35,000 nt of DNA. Origin: Camillea tinctor. Lineage: Eukaryota; Ascomycota; Sordariomycetes; Xylariales; Xylariaceae. How positions within the stretch are numbered: position 1 is the first letter of the stretch; the number at the start of each line of letters is the position of its first letter. Below, piece by piece: positions 22,736-34,234 of this stretch. Position numbers and translations under genes: made by a program. The stretch lies in assembly GCA_022578605.1 (NCBI GenBank), contig MU394178.1:1-35000 (forward strand), in the 5' to 3' direction. Below the pieces are notes generated by a model that was not told the origin of the DNA, did not search any database, and saw only the letters and a program-made list of their open reading frames with translations.

Positions 22736-23773
22736 TACTGTGTATTCATGTATATCTGAAAGTAATAACTGTTGCTTATCTGGTTCGCGATTGAAGTTAT
22801 CATCGGTGTCGAATAACACGCTGTTATTGGTGTAGGTTATTGCTATGTGTAACGGAATAAACAGGAGGACTGAAATCCAGCAGCTTGCCAAGAACATCCT
22901 CGATCTTGTTGGACTAGACGTGTAGATATCTAGATAGGAGGAAAGTGATATTGATATATCCATGCTACGCAAAACATCGTATGTAGGCAGATATAGCCTT
23001 GACCATTGGTCTGATCCTGTATGGGAGGTATCTCCTTGGTATTGGTTTGATGTAGGTGATTTAGATAGAATATTGGTTGACTGTACGTACTTGCTAACGA
23101 TATGCCAAATTCAAGTAATGAACAATTACACAGCGAGCAACTTTAGAAGGTCATGGCCTACGATACCAGCGGAATAAACCCTTTTTACAAATTACTGCTG
23201 TTACTGCAGGATGCAATCGTAAACAGGGCAGAGTTGTTGGAGGGGGGCTACAGCAGAAAGAAATCTTATAACTAGAAAGTATTTAGTAGTGATGGTATGT
23301 ACCAACTAATAAGCAAATTCCCATAAACTAGGTCTTGTGGGTAGTTATCGGTTTAAGGGAGGGTGGCGGTGAAAATACAGGACGGATAGAGCTTCAAGCA
23401 GGAACATCAATACTCGTGAGCAACTTATACGTTGCTTAATGTAAGGTGGTAGCGTACGGAGCTTGAACTAAAGTCTCGCTTTGCTCGGCCATCTGAAGCT
23501 ATGCAAGTTCCCCTACGTAATCATAGCATGTTACTGCATTCTACTGAGGTAGGGAGTCCGACAGGTGGATAGTGAGCGCTAAATAGCGATTACAAGATGC
23601 AGGCTTCTCTAAATACTAAAACAAGATCGACATGAGGGTATTAGATAGGTAGGTAGTAAACCAGAAATTAGGGTAGTGATAATTAAAAAACAAAAACCTG
23701 TAGACAGTGTAGAGTTGGATATGGTGAAGAGGGGGATGGGTAGAGGAGCGGAGAAGAGAAGAGAGGAAGAGGA

Positions 23774-23810
23774 GGGGGGAGAGGGGGAGGGGATGGGGAT
23801 GGGGATGGGG
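23774..23810 (+). other. G-run tract, potential G-quadruplex
   Basis: A purine tract containing at least five runs of four or more G separated by one to three bases (the unit GGGGAT repeats three times). It satisfies the usual quadruplex pattern on the plus strand. Confidence 0.6.
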
Positions 23811-25571
23811 ACAAGGAGAGACCCTCCGAACAAGCCCTACCCAAAAAGATAGGATGTCTTACATGAACTGTGCATTGGAAGTGTGGGAGAGAGCCTAAGT
23901 CCAGTAGACATGTAAGATGGAGAGATAGAGAGATAGATCTAGGGGACCACGTCTGGCGGATTTCTAACTGGGACAGTGGGACACCTGTTCATGCACGAAG
24001 GGGGGAAGAGGGAAGTACAAGTAGAATTGCATTACTGATTTGATCAAATCAATAAAAATAAAAAATAATGATAAAATACTTAGGCGGTCTCCGTACTTGG
24101 TCTGGCCTCCTTGGTCTGGCCGTGCATACGGAGTAGTAAAGGAGGGAAAATAGCGCACTTAATAAAAAATAAAATAAAATAAAAAATAAGTTAGGCTAAG
24201 TAAGGTACAGCACCTGCCTTCTCGAGTGGTAGCCTGCAGCAGCATAGCGTTTATAGTAGGCAGGTAGGCAAGTAGGCAGTAGAAAATAGGTAAGAAGAGA
24301 GCTGAAAGGTTACTAGGGGAAAGAAAAAAAAAGGACAAATTAGAAAGTGCTTGGGGGGTAGGCTTGACCCCGAATTTCTGACAGGAAGCAGATGCCGGCA
24401 ATTGCCGCTGCTTTTAGGCGCTCGCTGACTGGCCTCAGGCGACACTGATGTGATAGAGGGGACACCTGCACCTCGGCCTTAACCAATCAATCCACTGTTT
24501 GCCCTAGCGGGTGCAACCATCAATTAGCAACACCAAAAATCCAGTACATCCAGGCTCCTTCAGTGCTCCTCACGACGACAACTTTCAGAGGTCTATCTCT
24601 AAAACGCACTGAAGCCCGGGGCGCCGCCAGCAGGTCCAGCAAGGGACATTCACCACATTTCAAACCGGAAATTTCAAGAGAACGACATGCACTATACAAT
24701 CAACCATACAAAACAAGTACGCAAGCGAGATAAAAGTCATGTGCACATAGAATAAGTATTATTCGACTGATAGGAAGGGACATGGAAAATAAGACCTTTC
24801 GGTGCGAGAACGAAGTACAGCCCATGTTCATACTCATAATTCATGTTGCAGGTCGGTCGGCAGGTCGCGGAGCTGTGTGGGTTTTTTTTTTCTTAGGTAG
24901 TGCCTGTCACTCACTAAATTTTCTTTTTTTCCAATTTTAACGTGGCTGGGCTCTCTTAGTTAAGATGGGGGAGGGGGGTAGAGTTGATCAAGCGCTTGTA
25001 CTGATTAAGTCCTCTGTCTTTTCTTCCCCCCTTCTCTCTCTCCCCTTCCCCTCCCTCCGAAATATTTCTCCCCTTCTCCTCTCTCTTTTTCCCCCAAGGT
25101 GACACTAAACACACCCACCTATCCACCCACACATGTATGTACAGAATACCATGTAGAGGTAGGTAGGTAGGTAGCTTGGTACAAAAAAATTACTGCAAGG
25201 TCAAGATGATATTCTAGACTCGACATCCGCAGCCTGCGATTTTATAATTATTACTATTATCAAGTATTTAGGTTGACATAACAGAAGCTGGGATAAATTG
25301 AATTTAGTTAACAGTTATTACCAAACGGGTTTAGATATTACTGCTAGGTTGGTACGAAAATGCAGTGTTTGTCCTTTCGGACAAGCTAGGTACTTGCATT
25401 CACTAACTAGGTACGGTACCATTTCGCATGTACCTAGCGTACACTGTACAGTACGTATAATTTTTTCAGTGGACGGGGCGGACCTTTTGGAGCTGCTGCA
25501 GCCCACCAGAATTGGGAGCCCCTCTTCTAAACAGAAAAAAAATAATCACAAAAAAAAATATCGCTGCTGCA

Positions 25572-25591
25572 GCTGATTTCGCAAAATCAGC
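25572..25591. repeat. Tight 8-bp hairpin
   Basis: gctgattt (25572-25579) and aaatcagc (25584-25591) form a perfect stem with the 4-nt loop cgca. It lies about 500 bp upstream of the HMG-box gene start. It may be chance or a structured leader element. Confidence 0.6.
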
Positions 25592-26090
25592 AAGCCTAGG
25601 CCACACCGTATTTAGAGGGCACCTCCCCTCCCGTGTAGCGCCTGACCCCCCCAAACTTTCTTTCAATTTTTCTTCTTCTTTTACTCCCTCAACCCCATCT
25701 CTCTTCTCCCCTCAGTGATCAGTGATCAAGTCGATTCATCCACCCAAACCACTTCCCCCAATCAGTAACCTGGCCTTGCAGAAGCATACCATAGGCAGTT
25801 CTTTTTAGAGCATTACAAGCACATTACCCTAAAGAGGTATTATTCCTTCAGGTAAGGCACCTTAAACCCTCTCTTTTCTTTCTTCCTCCACTCCACAATT
25901 CCTACCATTTTTTCCCACAACACAAAAAAAATACAACCCACGACACCACGTAATAAGTGAAAAGTAGTGAGCAACTAAAACTTACACAAACCTTTCCAAC
26001 CCCACCACAGAACTTTAGAGAGAAGCTCTCTATACCGCGCACTGCACACTACACCATAATACACTACAACAAGACGACAAATACAACGCA

Positions 26091-27614
26091 ATGGCACGCC
26101 CTAAGAAGTCGGAGACGAAGCAACAACCTGCACCGGTGGCCCCCGCTCCGGCGCCAGTGATGGCACCGATGCCCATTCAGCAGATGCAGCCTCAGCAGAT
26201 TGCGCCCCAGACTATTCCTCAGCAGATGCAGATGGCTCCTCCTGGGCTTCCTACTGCTCAGAGGACCATTGGAGTTGAAGAATTTATTCGAGTTCGAGAC
26301 AGTGTAAGTTTCTTTTTTCCTCTTGGATTGATTACACCCAACTACAAAACTACTTTGCTATCAATGCATCGTATAATAATAATAACCTATTATTCCCACC
26401 ATCAAACCATTCTTCCCCCTTTCTCTTTCTCCCCTAATGTTTTTATCGTGACTATTCTACTCGCCGATCTCTCCCCGCCCCTCTTCTCTCCTCCCCTCTA
26501 TCTCTTCCTCTTCCTTTCTACCCCGCGACATATTTCCATGGAACTATGTAATAGTCTCTTCCTATCTATGCGCCACCCACATCCCCACCACTACCACCTA
26601 TCTACCCTTCAGTCATGATGTTTATGCGCGTCAACTACCTGTAATCGCATACCTCCACTGCCTATCTATATCAATTATATATCTCCATACTAATATGCAT
26701 CCCAGGTCCACGCTCGTTTCAACACCATAACCGGTCTTATGAAGAGCTTCTCCGATGATTTCTTGCGCCAGACCAACCTCCTTATCGGCGAGCCTGCTCC
26801 CTTTGACAATGGGGTTGGCCAGTCGATGCAAGCTTTGGTTGCCAGTCTAGACGGCATTGGTGGCCAGCTTAGTGGATTCGGTGATCTGGTCCCCCACGCT
26901 GAGGAGAAGAAGGAGCGCAAGAAGCGCACTCACGATCCGAATGCGCCTAAGCGACCTCTGACACCTTACTTCCTATACATGCAACACGCCCGCCCCATCA
27001 TTGCCAACGACCTTGGTACTAGTGCTCCCAAGGGCGCTGTTCAGGAGGAAGGCCAGCGAAGATGGGCACATATGTCCCCGCAGGACAAGAACGTGAGTCC
27101 CATCTCCATAGCCTTACTAGTAACCTAGCATGGAAGTTGAATTGGTCGCTAATATTGATAACAGGCCTGGAACAACGCCTACCAGTTCAACCTGCGTCTC
27201 TACAATGCCCGTGTCCACTCCTACAAGGGTGGCAATCCCAGTGCCAGGGACATGTCTGACGCTGAGGCTATCGTCTATGCCGACCAGAACGGCATCCCCC
27301 AGGCCGAGCTTACCAACGATGATGCCGTAGCACCTAATGATCAGGATGCCATTGCCGAGCAGCTCCAGATGGCTGCCGCCCCTGCCGCCCCTGCCCCTGC
27401 CCCAGAAGTAGTCCCGGATGAGGCCACCAAGACACCTAAGAATAAGGGAGGCCGCAAGCGGAAGAGCACTGCTGGTGATGTCGAGGAAGGCGAGGCGAGC
27501 GTTGCTAAGGTCTCGACGCCTGCCAGCCCCGATAAGAAGCGCAAGAGGGCCTCCAAGGCCGCCGAGCTGACCGAGGAACCTAAGAAGTCTGCTCGTAAGA
27601 AGAAGAGCTCATAA
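26091..27614 (+). CDS. HMG-box DNA-binding protein
   Basis: A nuclear chromatin-associated protein with one HMG box. Proposed exons are 26091-26303, 26706-27092 and 27165-27614, giving 349 aa; donors are gtaagt and gtgagt, acceptors cccag and aacag, and the frame is kept. Residues 13-58 are Pro/Gln/Met-rich. Residues 60-140 form a conserved-looking domain. The HMG box runs from about 148 to 223 (DPNAPKRPLTPYFLYMQHAR through AWNNAYQFNLRLYNARVHSY), split by the second intron. The C-terminal third has an Ala/Pro stretch and several Lys/Arg clusters (GGRKRK, DKKRKR, ARKKK) typical of nuclear localisation and DNA binding. The overall plan resembles fungal Nhp10/HmbC-like proteins (Nhp10 is an INO80 subunit), but I cannot confirm orthology. 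The first intron is 402 nt, long for such a genome. The ATG context (cgcaATGG) is good. Confidence 0.9.
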
Positions 27615-28661
27615 GCGCGACATCAATAGGTTCCCTCTTGTCTGTCTCTTTCGCCTGTTTTGTTTTTGCATTGTGGCATAGGCATATAGAGCCCATGGGT
27701 ATAGACTTGAGCGTCTAAACCTGCTGGCGAAAGTATGTTGAGGCCCTGCTACTGAATGATACCATTTTTCGTTGTTGAGCGCTCGCGGCCCCTGCTGTGT
27801 TTTTCTCTGGCGCATTGCTTTTTTCTCTCTGGAGGAGATGCATGTTGTGTGGATGATGATGGTATGTAGCGGCAGCAGCAGCATCGACAGCAGGCGATCA
27901 TTGATGAGCTTCGGATAGCATTTACGCATGCACGTTTTTGCTTTCCCCTGCACTGTTCATCAGAGCTATGTATGAGTTTACGAAGGGGTGGTTTCCCGCT
28001 TCTTGCCTACATTTACTCTTCTGCGGTATGTGGTGATATACAGTAGAGAGACTGGAGGAAGAAAGGGGGATTGTGAAAAAGTAAAAGTTTCGGAAGGGCT
28101 TCTGTGAGGTGGGGGTTTATTAGGGAATGAATCCCCAAAGGTTCTTTTTAAGGGTCAAATGGAAGGAAAGGAGTTTATTGTTTTTTATTCGCTGGCTGGG
28201 AAATAGGGCTCCCCTAGGCAAGGTGTCTTTTGCCTTTGTATTTATTAGGAGGTAGGGGATTCTCCCTAGTCACAATCGATGCATTAAGTGTACTGTTCTT
28301 CTCTTGGTTGCATGTCAGTGAGATGTTATTGCTATAGAGCTTGCTAACCTAGACGGTAAAACCCCCAAGGGGAGGGTGGGATGCTGTCGCTGTCACCCAA
28401 CCTTAGGACTCTGTCGTTTTTGACGTCTAGGAAGCTTGGTAAGATCTGTACAGCACTGCTGCTGGTAGGTAAGTTATCGATGTAACATGGCAAAGCCTCG
28501 AGTTATAGATATGCTTGACGTAACACACAAGCTCTGTGGTAGTGGTAGGCTACACATCTTAGACGGGGTAGTTATAAGAGCCGATAGGCGGGAACGCTTA
28601 TAAAGAGGTAGGTAACCCAGCCACGGGCGTGACCTGGTGCAATATAATCACACAAGTACAA

Positions 28662-28669
28662 ACCTAGGT
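28662..28669. repeat. ACCTAGGT palindrome
   Basis: Sixth intergenic copy of the octamer in the window, flanked as aACCTAGGTa. Confidence 0.8.
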
Positions 28670-30299
28670 ATAAAGCTGGGGAACCCCCATAACCACCGAG
28701 GGAGAAGGGTTCTTTATTGAAAGCACACTGAAGTGAGAGACTGGATCTGCTACCTAGTAAATAAGCTACCTATATACTAAACTCAGAGCAACATATATGT
28801 TGCGTGAACACAAAACAGTAGGTAAAGGAAAAGGGGAGTTAGGTAGGTAGACGGTCAATGCCACCACTGCACCTGCATTTAAACACGCGGAAAGCTGGGT
28901 TCTGTTCACTCGCTCACTCGCTGGTTTTGTAATTGGGTTAGGAGCTTACATACCTATCTATGTTAACACTATACAGACACTGCAGAACAGAGAAAGAGTA
29001 CATTTCTTCCTCTAAGCTTCCCCTCTTGCTTCATCTTTGTCTCTCTCTATATAATATATATATGTAAACCAAACCCAAGGTATCCATCACCCCAAGCCAG
29101 AATCCCAGTATACCTATACACCAACCCACCAGCCCGCGCACAGAGCCCAGCCCAACAACAAGTTGTCCTTCGATATAAGTGCATTAGTCTTCAGGGCCCT
29201 ACGCAGGATTTAAAAAAAACCATAAACTATGCAACAAAAGTAGTAAGTTAGATAGTGTTAAGCAGATTATATGCTTAAAATAGAATAGTACTCGTAGGAT
29301 ATAGCATAGGGTCCCATTTCTCTAGGTTAGGTCCTATCCTATCCTCTCTTCACCTCCCCTCCCCGGGGATTGCTTGCCCCGACCAGCCAGTTAGCCAATC
29401 ATCTTACACGCCTTGGGCGGCGACACCTCCGGGGGAAGGGAGGGAGGGAAAGGTAGCTTTTGTTAGGGACGTAGGTTGGTTTTCATTTTATCATTGTTTT
29501 TTCTTGTTCTTGTCTAGGTGCTTAATATCTGGTTTTTTTTTCTTTCACCAGACATACGCACATTATCCCCGTCCTGTTACCCCCCATTCCCTCTCTCAAT
29601 GTGTATATATTGGTTACCACAGATTACCTGGTTATACCTAAATCCCCATTCTAGCACGGGTGTCCTACCATATGGTAGAGGTTCAGTATACTCCCACATC
29701 AGATAGGTAACTACTATATCACATCATCAAATATCGACCAATCTATCCGCCTAGTTTCCGCCTCGCCGTGAGAACTCAGCTTTTTACCTACCTACTTACC
29801 TACCTATCTTCCTATATCCTTAACCAACTTATCTACCCACTCACTTCTTCCCCTTTCCCTCTTCCATTCGCCGCCCCCTTTTCTCCTACCCAGAAGAAAA
29901 CACTACTCTCGGGCATCAAGCATCTAGGTAAGGCTCTCCAGCATATAACACCGTCGTATGAATACTACCTCAGTCTACCTAACCTACATATCTGATCTGC
30001 CTTTCTCTTTTCGACCTCCCTGCGTATCAAAACATCGCTCTATCGCCTTCCGCCCAACCTACCTTTCCCACAGCGGTATACCCCCCTCCCTAAGCATCAT
30101 ACAATAGACATCCCCTTCCCAAGTATCATATAATCCGCATCCCCTTCCCAGCGCAGCAAAATCTCCTGATTCCACGCTCCGTTACCAAGTCCGATACGTG
30201 AGTTAGTTAGGTAACCTACCTATAACCTATAACCTCCTAATACCGAATCCCCTCCTTCTCCTAACATAACCAATCCAATCCACAACCCCCCATCCCATA

Positions 30300-30343
30300 C
30301 CCCCCCCCCCCAAACCTATCCCAAACCCAAACCCAAAAAAAAA
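30300..30343. repeat. Poly-C run with CCCAAA repeats
   Basis: Twelve or so C residues are followed by cctatcccaaacccaaaccc and an A-run. This is low-complexity sequence, superficially like a degenerate telomere repeat (CCCTAA) but without the exact unit. Confidence 0.6.
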
Positions 30344-31113
30344 GTCCCTGCAAGCACCCGAACCCGGCCTCGCTTCCCAGCATGCGCCCTACATGAAATA
30401 TTGAGTGTGATATCTATATACATCGACAGAAACCGTCACATCGCATCGCATATAACCCATCCTCTCCATCTTAAACCCCCCATCCCTCTTCCTCTTCCTC
30501 TTCTCTCGGGCTTCTTCCAAAGAGGGAGTGAACGGCCCCGTTTCGCGGCCGCACCTCTTCGCCAAGACTAACAGCACAACTACAAACATTTCTCCCCCCC
30601 CCCCTTTTTCCCACTTGCTTCTCCTCCCCTCCCCCTTTCTCACTGGCCTACCTTCTTCCTTTTCTTCTCTTCTTCTTTTCTTTCCTTTTGCTTTCTTTCC
30701 TCTTCTTATTCAATTCCTTCTTCTACTTTAAAAATGGATTCTTTGATTTCATACCATAATTCATAACAAATACACGCGAACCCGCATGTACCTACCTACC
30801 TATCCAGCCCTTCTCCAACGGCGGGCAATATTACAAGATTTGCTAAATACTATCGATACATAAGAGCCCTCCTTCAGAATACCTATCACACTTTATCCTC
30901 TTTCCCGCTCCCCCTTTTCTTCCTCACCTTCATTTTGTATGAAAGATGAAAAAAAACCCCCCAAAAAGGGAGAAGAAAAAGATCCAGCCCAAGTCCCAAA
31001 AACGCCAGTTAAATTTATCTGCCTACCCATTCAGTCCCCCTATCTCTCCATCCCTCCTCCTTTCTCTTGCTCTTCCTTCCCCCTCTTTCCTCTACCCCTT
31101 CTTCCCTCCCCCC

Positions 31114-34100
31114 CTAATAAGCAAACCACGCCTGCGCAAGCGGCAACTCCGTCGCCGGCTCCGCGCCGCACACCTTCTCATCCGCCTCCACAACATACGT
31201 CTCGGGGTCGACGCGCATGCGGGGCATGGCATTGTTAAGACGCATATCTTTCTTCCCTACGTCGCGGCACCCGCGCACCGCCTCGAGACGCTTGCGCAGG
31301 CCGTACCCCGGGACCGGACCCCCGGGCGATAAGGACGCCGCCGACACGAACAGCACGCTCGTGCGCGCGACGAGGGGGGCGAACATGGGGCGCGCGATGA
31401 CGGGCTGGACCGTGGGGATGGAGGCGTTGGGGTCGCCCTATTTTCGGGGAGTCAGTATTAGTAAGGATACGTGTCCAGTTAGGTAGGTGTATATAGATAT
31501 ATCAAGTAATGTTGTATATAATGTATGTTGTAAAGGAAGGAAGACAAGACTTTCATGTGGGCTTTGCCAAGAAGAACCAAAAATCGAACCAAAGGAAGAA
31601 GAGAGAAAGAGGGGGGGGACCGAGCGAGTCAAGAATCGAAGCCAAGCCAAAGCCAAGCAAAAGATTCGCAAAAGGCGGGGGGGAAATTTCGGGAAAAGGC
31701 TACATAATTATGGGTAGAAATTGCGGAATCGAGAGTGAAGTGAGAAAAAAACGAAATCTGGGTGGGAAGACAGAAAAGAGAGAGAAAAAGTTGAAAGAAA
31801 CATACCATCTGCGACCATGCCACCAACCCGCTCTTCAGCACCGTGGTTGGCTTCGCCGCGAACCACGCCGGGTCCCACAGCACGAGGTCGGCAAGCTTCC
31901 CGACCTCGACGCTGCCGACCAGGTGTCCCATGCCCTGGGCCAGGGCCGGGTTGATGGTGTACTTGCTCACGTAGCGCCTGACGCGGAAGTTGTCGGCGCC
32001 GGTGCCCTCGTCCTCGGGCAGCGTGCCCCGCTGCGTCTTGTTCTTGTGCGCCGTGTTCCAGGTGCGCAGGATGACCTCGCCGCAGCGGCCCATGGCCTGC
32101 GAGTCGGACGACATCATGCTGATGGCGCCGAGGTCGTGCAGCACGTCCTCGGCCGCGATGGTCTCGGCGCGGATGCGCGACTCGGCGAAGGCCACGTCCT
32201 CGGGTATGTCGCGGCTGAGGTGGTGGCACACCATGAGCATGTCGAGGTGCTCGTCGAGCGTGTTACGTGTGTAGGGCCGCGTAGGGTTCGTTGACGAAGG
32301 GAGCACGTTCGGATGCTCGACTACGCTGATGATGTCCGGCGCGTGGCCGCCCCCGGCGCCTTCGGTGTGGTAGGTGTGGATGGTGCGGTTCTTGAAGGCC
32401 GCGATCGTTGACTCGACATATCCAGATTCGTTAAGGGTATCTGTGTGGATCAAGCATTGCACATCCAGTTCATCGCATACGGTAAGGCACGAGTCAATCG
32501 CTGCCGGCGTGGTACCCCAGTCCTCGTGCAGCTTAAGACCGCACGCTCCCGCGATAACCTGTTCCCGGAGAGCTTCTGGCGAGCTGTCGTTACCCTTACC
32601 GGTGATTCCGATATTGACAGGCAACTCGTCGCACGCTTGGAGCATTTGCCGCATATAGTTGGCACCCGGGGTGCACGTGGTGGCGCAAGATCCAGCACTG
32701 ATGTTCAGACGCAACACGTGTTAGTGAAAGCCGAACATACACACACTTATAACACAGGAGGGTCATCCTTACGTTGGTCCTGTACCTCCGCCCAACATAG
32801 TGGTGATTCCAGAGGCGATCGACTCATACGCCTGCTGAGGACAGATGAGATGGATATGCGAATCCAGGCCACCGGCGGTAATGATTTTACCCTCGCCCGC
32901 CACCACATCGGTACAGCTGCCCACGATCATACCGGGCGTTACCCCGTCCATGACGTCCGGGTTACCAGCCTTGCCAATCCCTACGATCATGCCATCCTTA
33001 ATGCCAATATCCGCCTTATATATGCCCGAGTGGTCCACAATCAGGGCGTTAGTAATCACCAGGTCAAGGCTCTCGCTATCAGGACATCCCGTCATCTGGC
33101 CCATGCCCTCGCGCAGCGTCTTGCCGCCGCCGAACTTACACTCATCCCCATACACGGTCATGTCACGCTCGACGCGGATCCAGAGATCCGTAGCCCCGAG
33201 GCGCACGAGGTCGCCCGTCGTAGGGCCGAACATGACTCTATAGGCGTCGCGGTCGATGGTACAGGCATTTACAAACGCTAAGTCACCGGCGAGGGCCGGC
33301 GCATGGGAGAAACCTGCCTGCTGCAGGGCGGCGACGATGGCCTCGGCGCGCGAGGTGTCGACCTTACCGGAGGCCAGGTTATTGCCTCCACGGATGACAC
33401 GGTTCCCGCCTATCTCGACGAGCGTAACGGTCTTGGTGTCGCCGGGCTCGAAGCGCACCGAGGTGCCGGCGGGGATATCAAGTCGGAACCCGTAGGCGGC
33501 GGCGCGGTCGAACTCGAGCTGCGGGTTAGTCTCGATGAAGTGGTAGTGGCTGCCGACCTGGATCGGACGGTCTCCCTTGCTCGTGATCTGGAGGCGGATG
33601 CGGCGCCGGCCCTCGTTTAGGGTCACACGACCCTTGACGGCGACGACAGCACCGGGCTGGAGGTCCGATTCGTAGGAAGAGGCATCGGCGTGCGGGAATA
33701 GGTCTGGCGGTGGGATGGGCAGGAAGCTGCCGTACAGGGCCTTCGCGAGATCGCCGTCGTCGGTGGCGATGGGGTTGTGTACGGTGACTAGGTACGTGCC
33801 CGTGGGGAATGTGCCCTCAACCTGGATCTCGTGAAGGGTGCTCACAACAGAGGGGAGCACGTGCCGACGTCCGAGCATAGTGGACCCGATGGTCATGAGG
33901 TCGGCGACGGTGTGTTGGCCATCGCGAATGAGCTCTTGGAGGTTGTTGGCGATGAGGGCGGTGGCTTCGGTATGGTTGAGCTTGACACCTCTCGCGAGAC
34001 GCCTCTGAGCTAGAAAGCCCAGTTGCGAGATGACGAGCTTGTCGAGCTATAAGGGTGAGAGAGAGGTGAAAAGCAAAGGTGTTAGCAAAGTGATTTTTCT

Positions 34101-34234
34101 TTTTTTCTTTTTCGGCTCATCTCCTCAGTTTACCCCAAGGTGACATCTACGACCGACGACCGTGTCTTGTCATTGGTATCATCCCTACAGTCTCGGGACG
34201 TCTTATTACGAACCTCTCTGGGTACGAGATGCAT
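31114..34234 (-). CDS. ure1: Urease (single-chain, nickel-dependent)
   Basis: Urease hydrolyses urea to ammonia and carbamate in the cytosol. Proposed exons in coding order are 34234-34214, 34046-32773, 32697-31806 and 31437-31114, giving 836 aa, typical for fungi, where the bacterial gamma, beta and alpha parts are fused in that order. Nickel-site and catalytic residues are all present: H404 and H406 (GGLDSHIH), the lysine to be carbamylated K487 (GLKLHEDWG), H516, H542 and D630 (MMSSD), plus flap C589 and H590. These sit at a constant offset of three from jack bean urease. The first exon codes only MHLVPRE and uses the donor gttcgt; it was chosen because MHLVPxE followed by [10 protein letters not shown] is the normal fungal N-terminus and the frame joins. 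The third intron is 368 nt. Activation needs UreD/F/G-type accessory proteins, not in this window. GATA sites upstream suggest nitrogen control. Confidence 0.96.

Larger units (their letters stand above)
19656..26090. other. 6.4 kb divergent intergenic region, no convincing gene
   Basis: This separates the start codons of het-c (-) and the HMG-box gene (+). I read all frames and found only short, low-complexity frames without recognisable domains and no tRNA-like fold. It contains TAGG/CCTA-rich patches, ACCTAGGT at 20574 and 22728, inverted repeats at 20589-20617 and 20994-21032, TATG microsatellites at about 21740-21970, a G-run tract at 23774-23810, a CT-rich tract at about 25020-25095, a (TAGG)n run near 25157-25174, and a tight hairpin at 25572-25591. 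The last 400 bp is probably the HMG-gene promoter and leader. Confidence 0.55.
27615..31113. other. 3.5 kb convergent intergenic region, no gene seen
   Basis: This lies between the 3' ends of the HMG-box gene (+) and urease (-). No frame has a recognisable domain. It contains ACCTAGGT at 28662, TAGG/CCTA-rich patches (28840, 29790, 30787), a C-run plus CCCAAA repeat at 30300-30343, and long pyrimidine tracts at about 30480-30730 and 31035-31110. Parts must be 3' UTR; the rest is unexplained. Confidence 0.55.

Noticed and set aside
30361..30410. tRNA-like T-arm on the minus strand (gggttcgggtgc)
   Set aside because: The five bases on each side of the loop do not pair and no acceptor or anticodon arm can be fitted.
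31509..32294. 261-codon plus-strand frame and another at 32445-33281
   Set aside because: Both are antisense shadows of urease exons; the minus strand carries the full urease active site.
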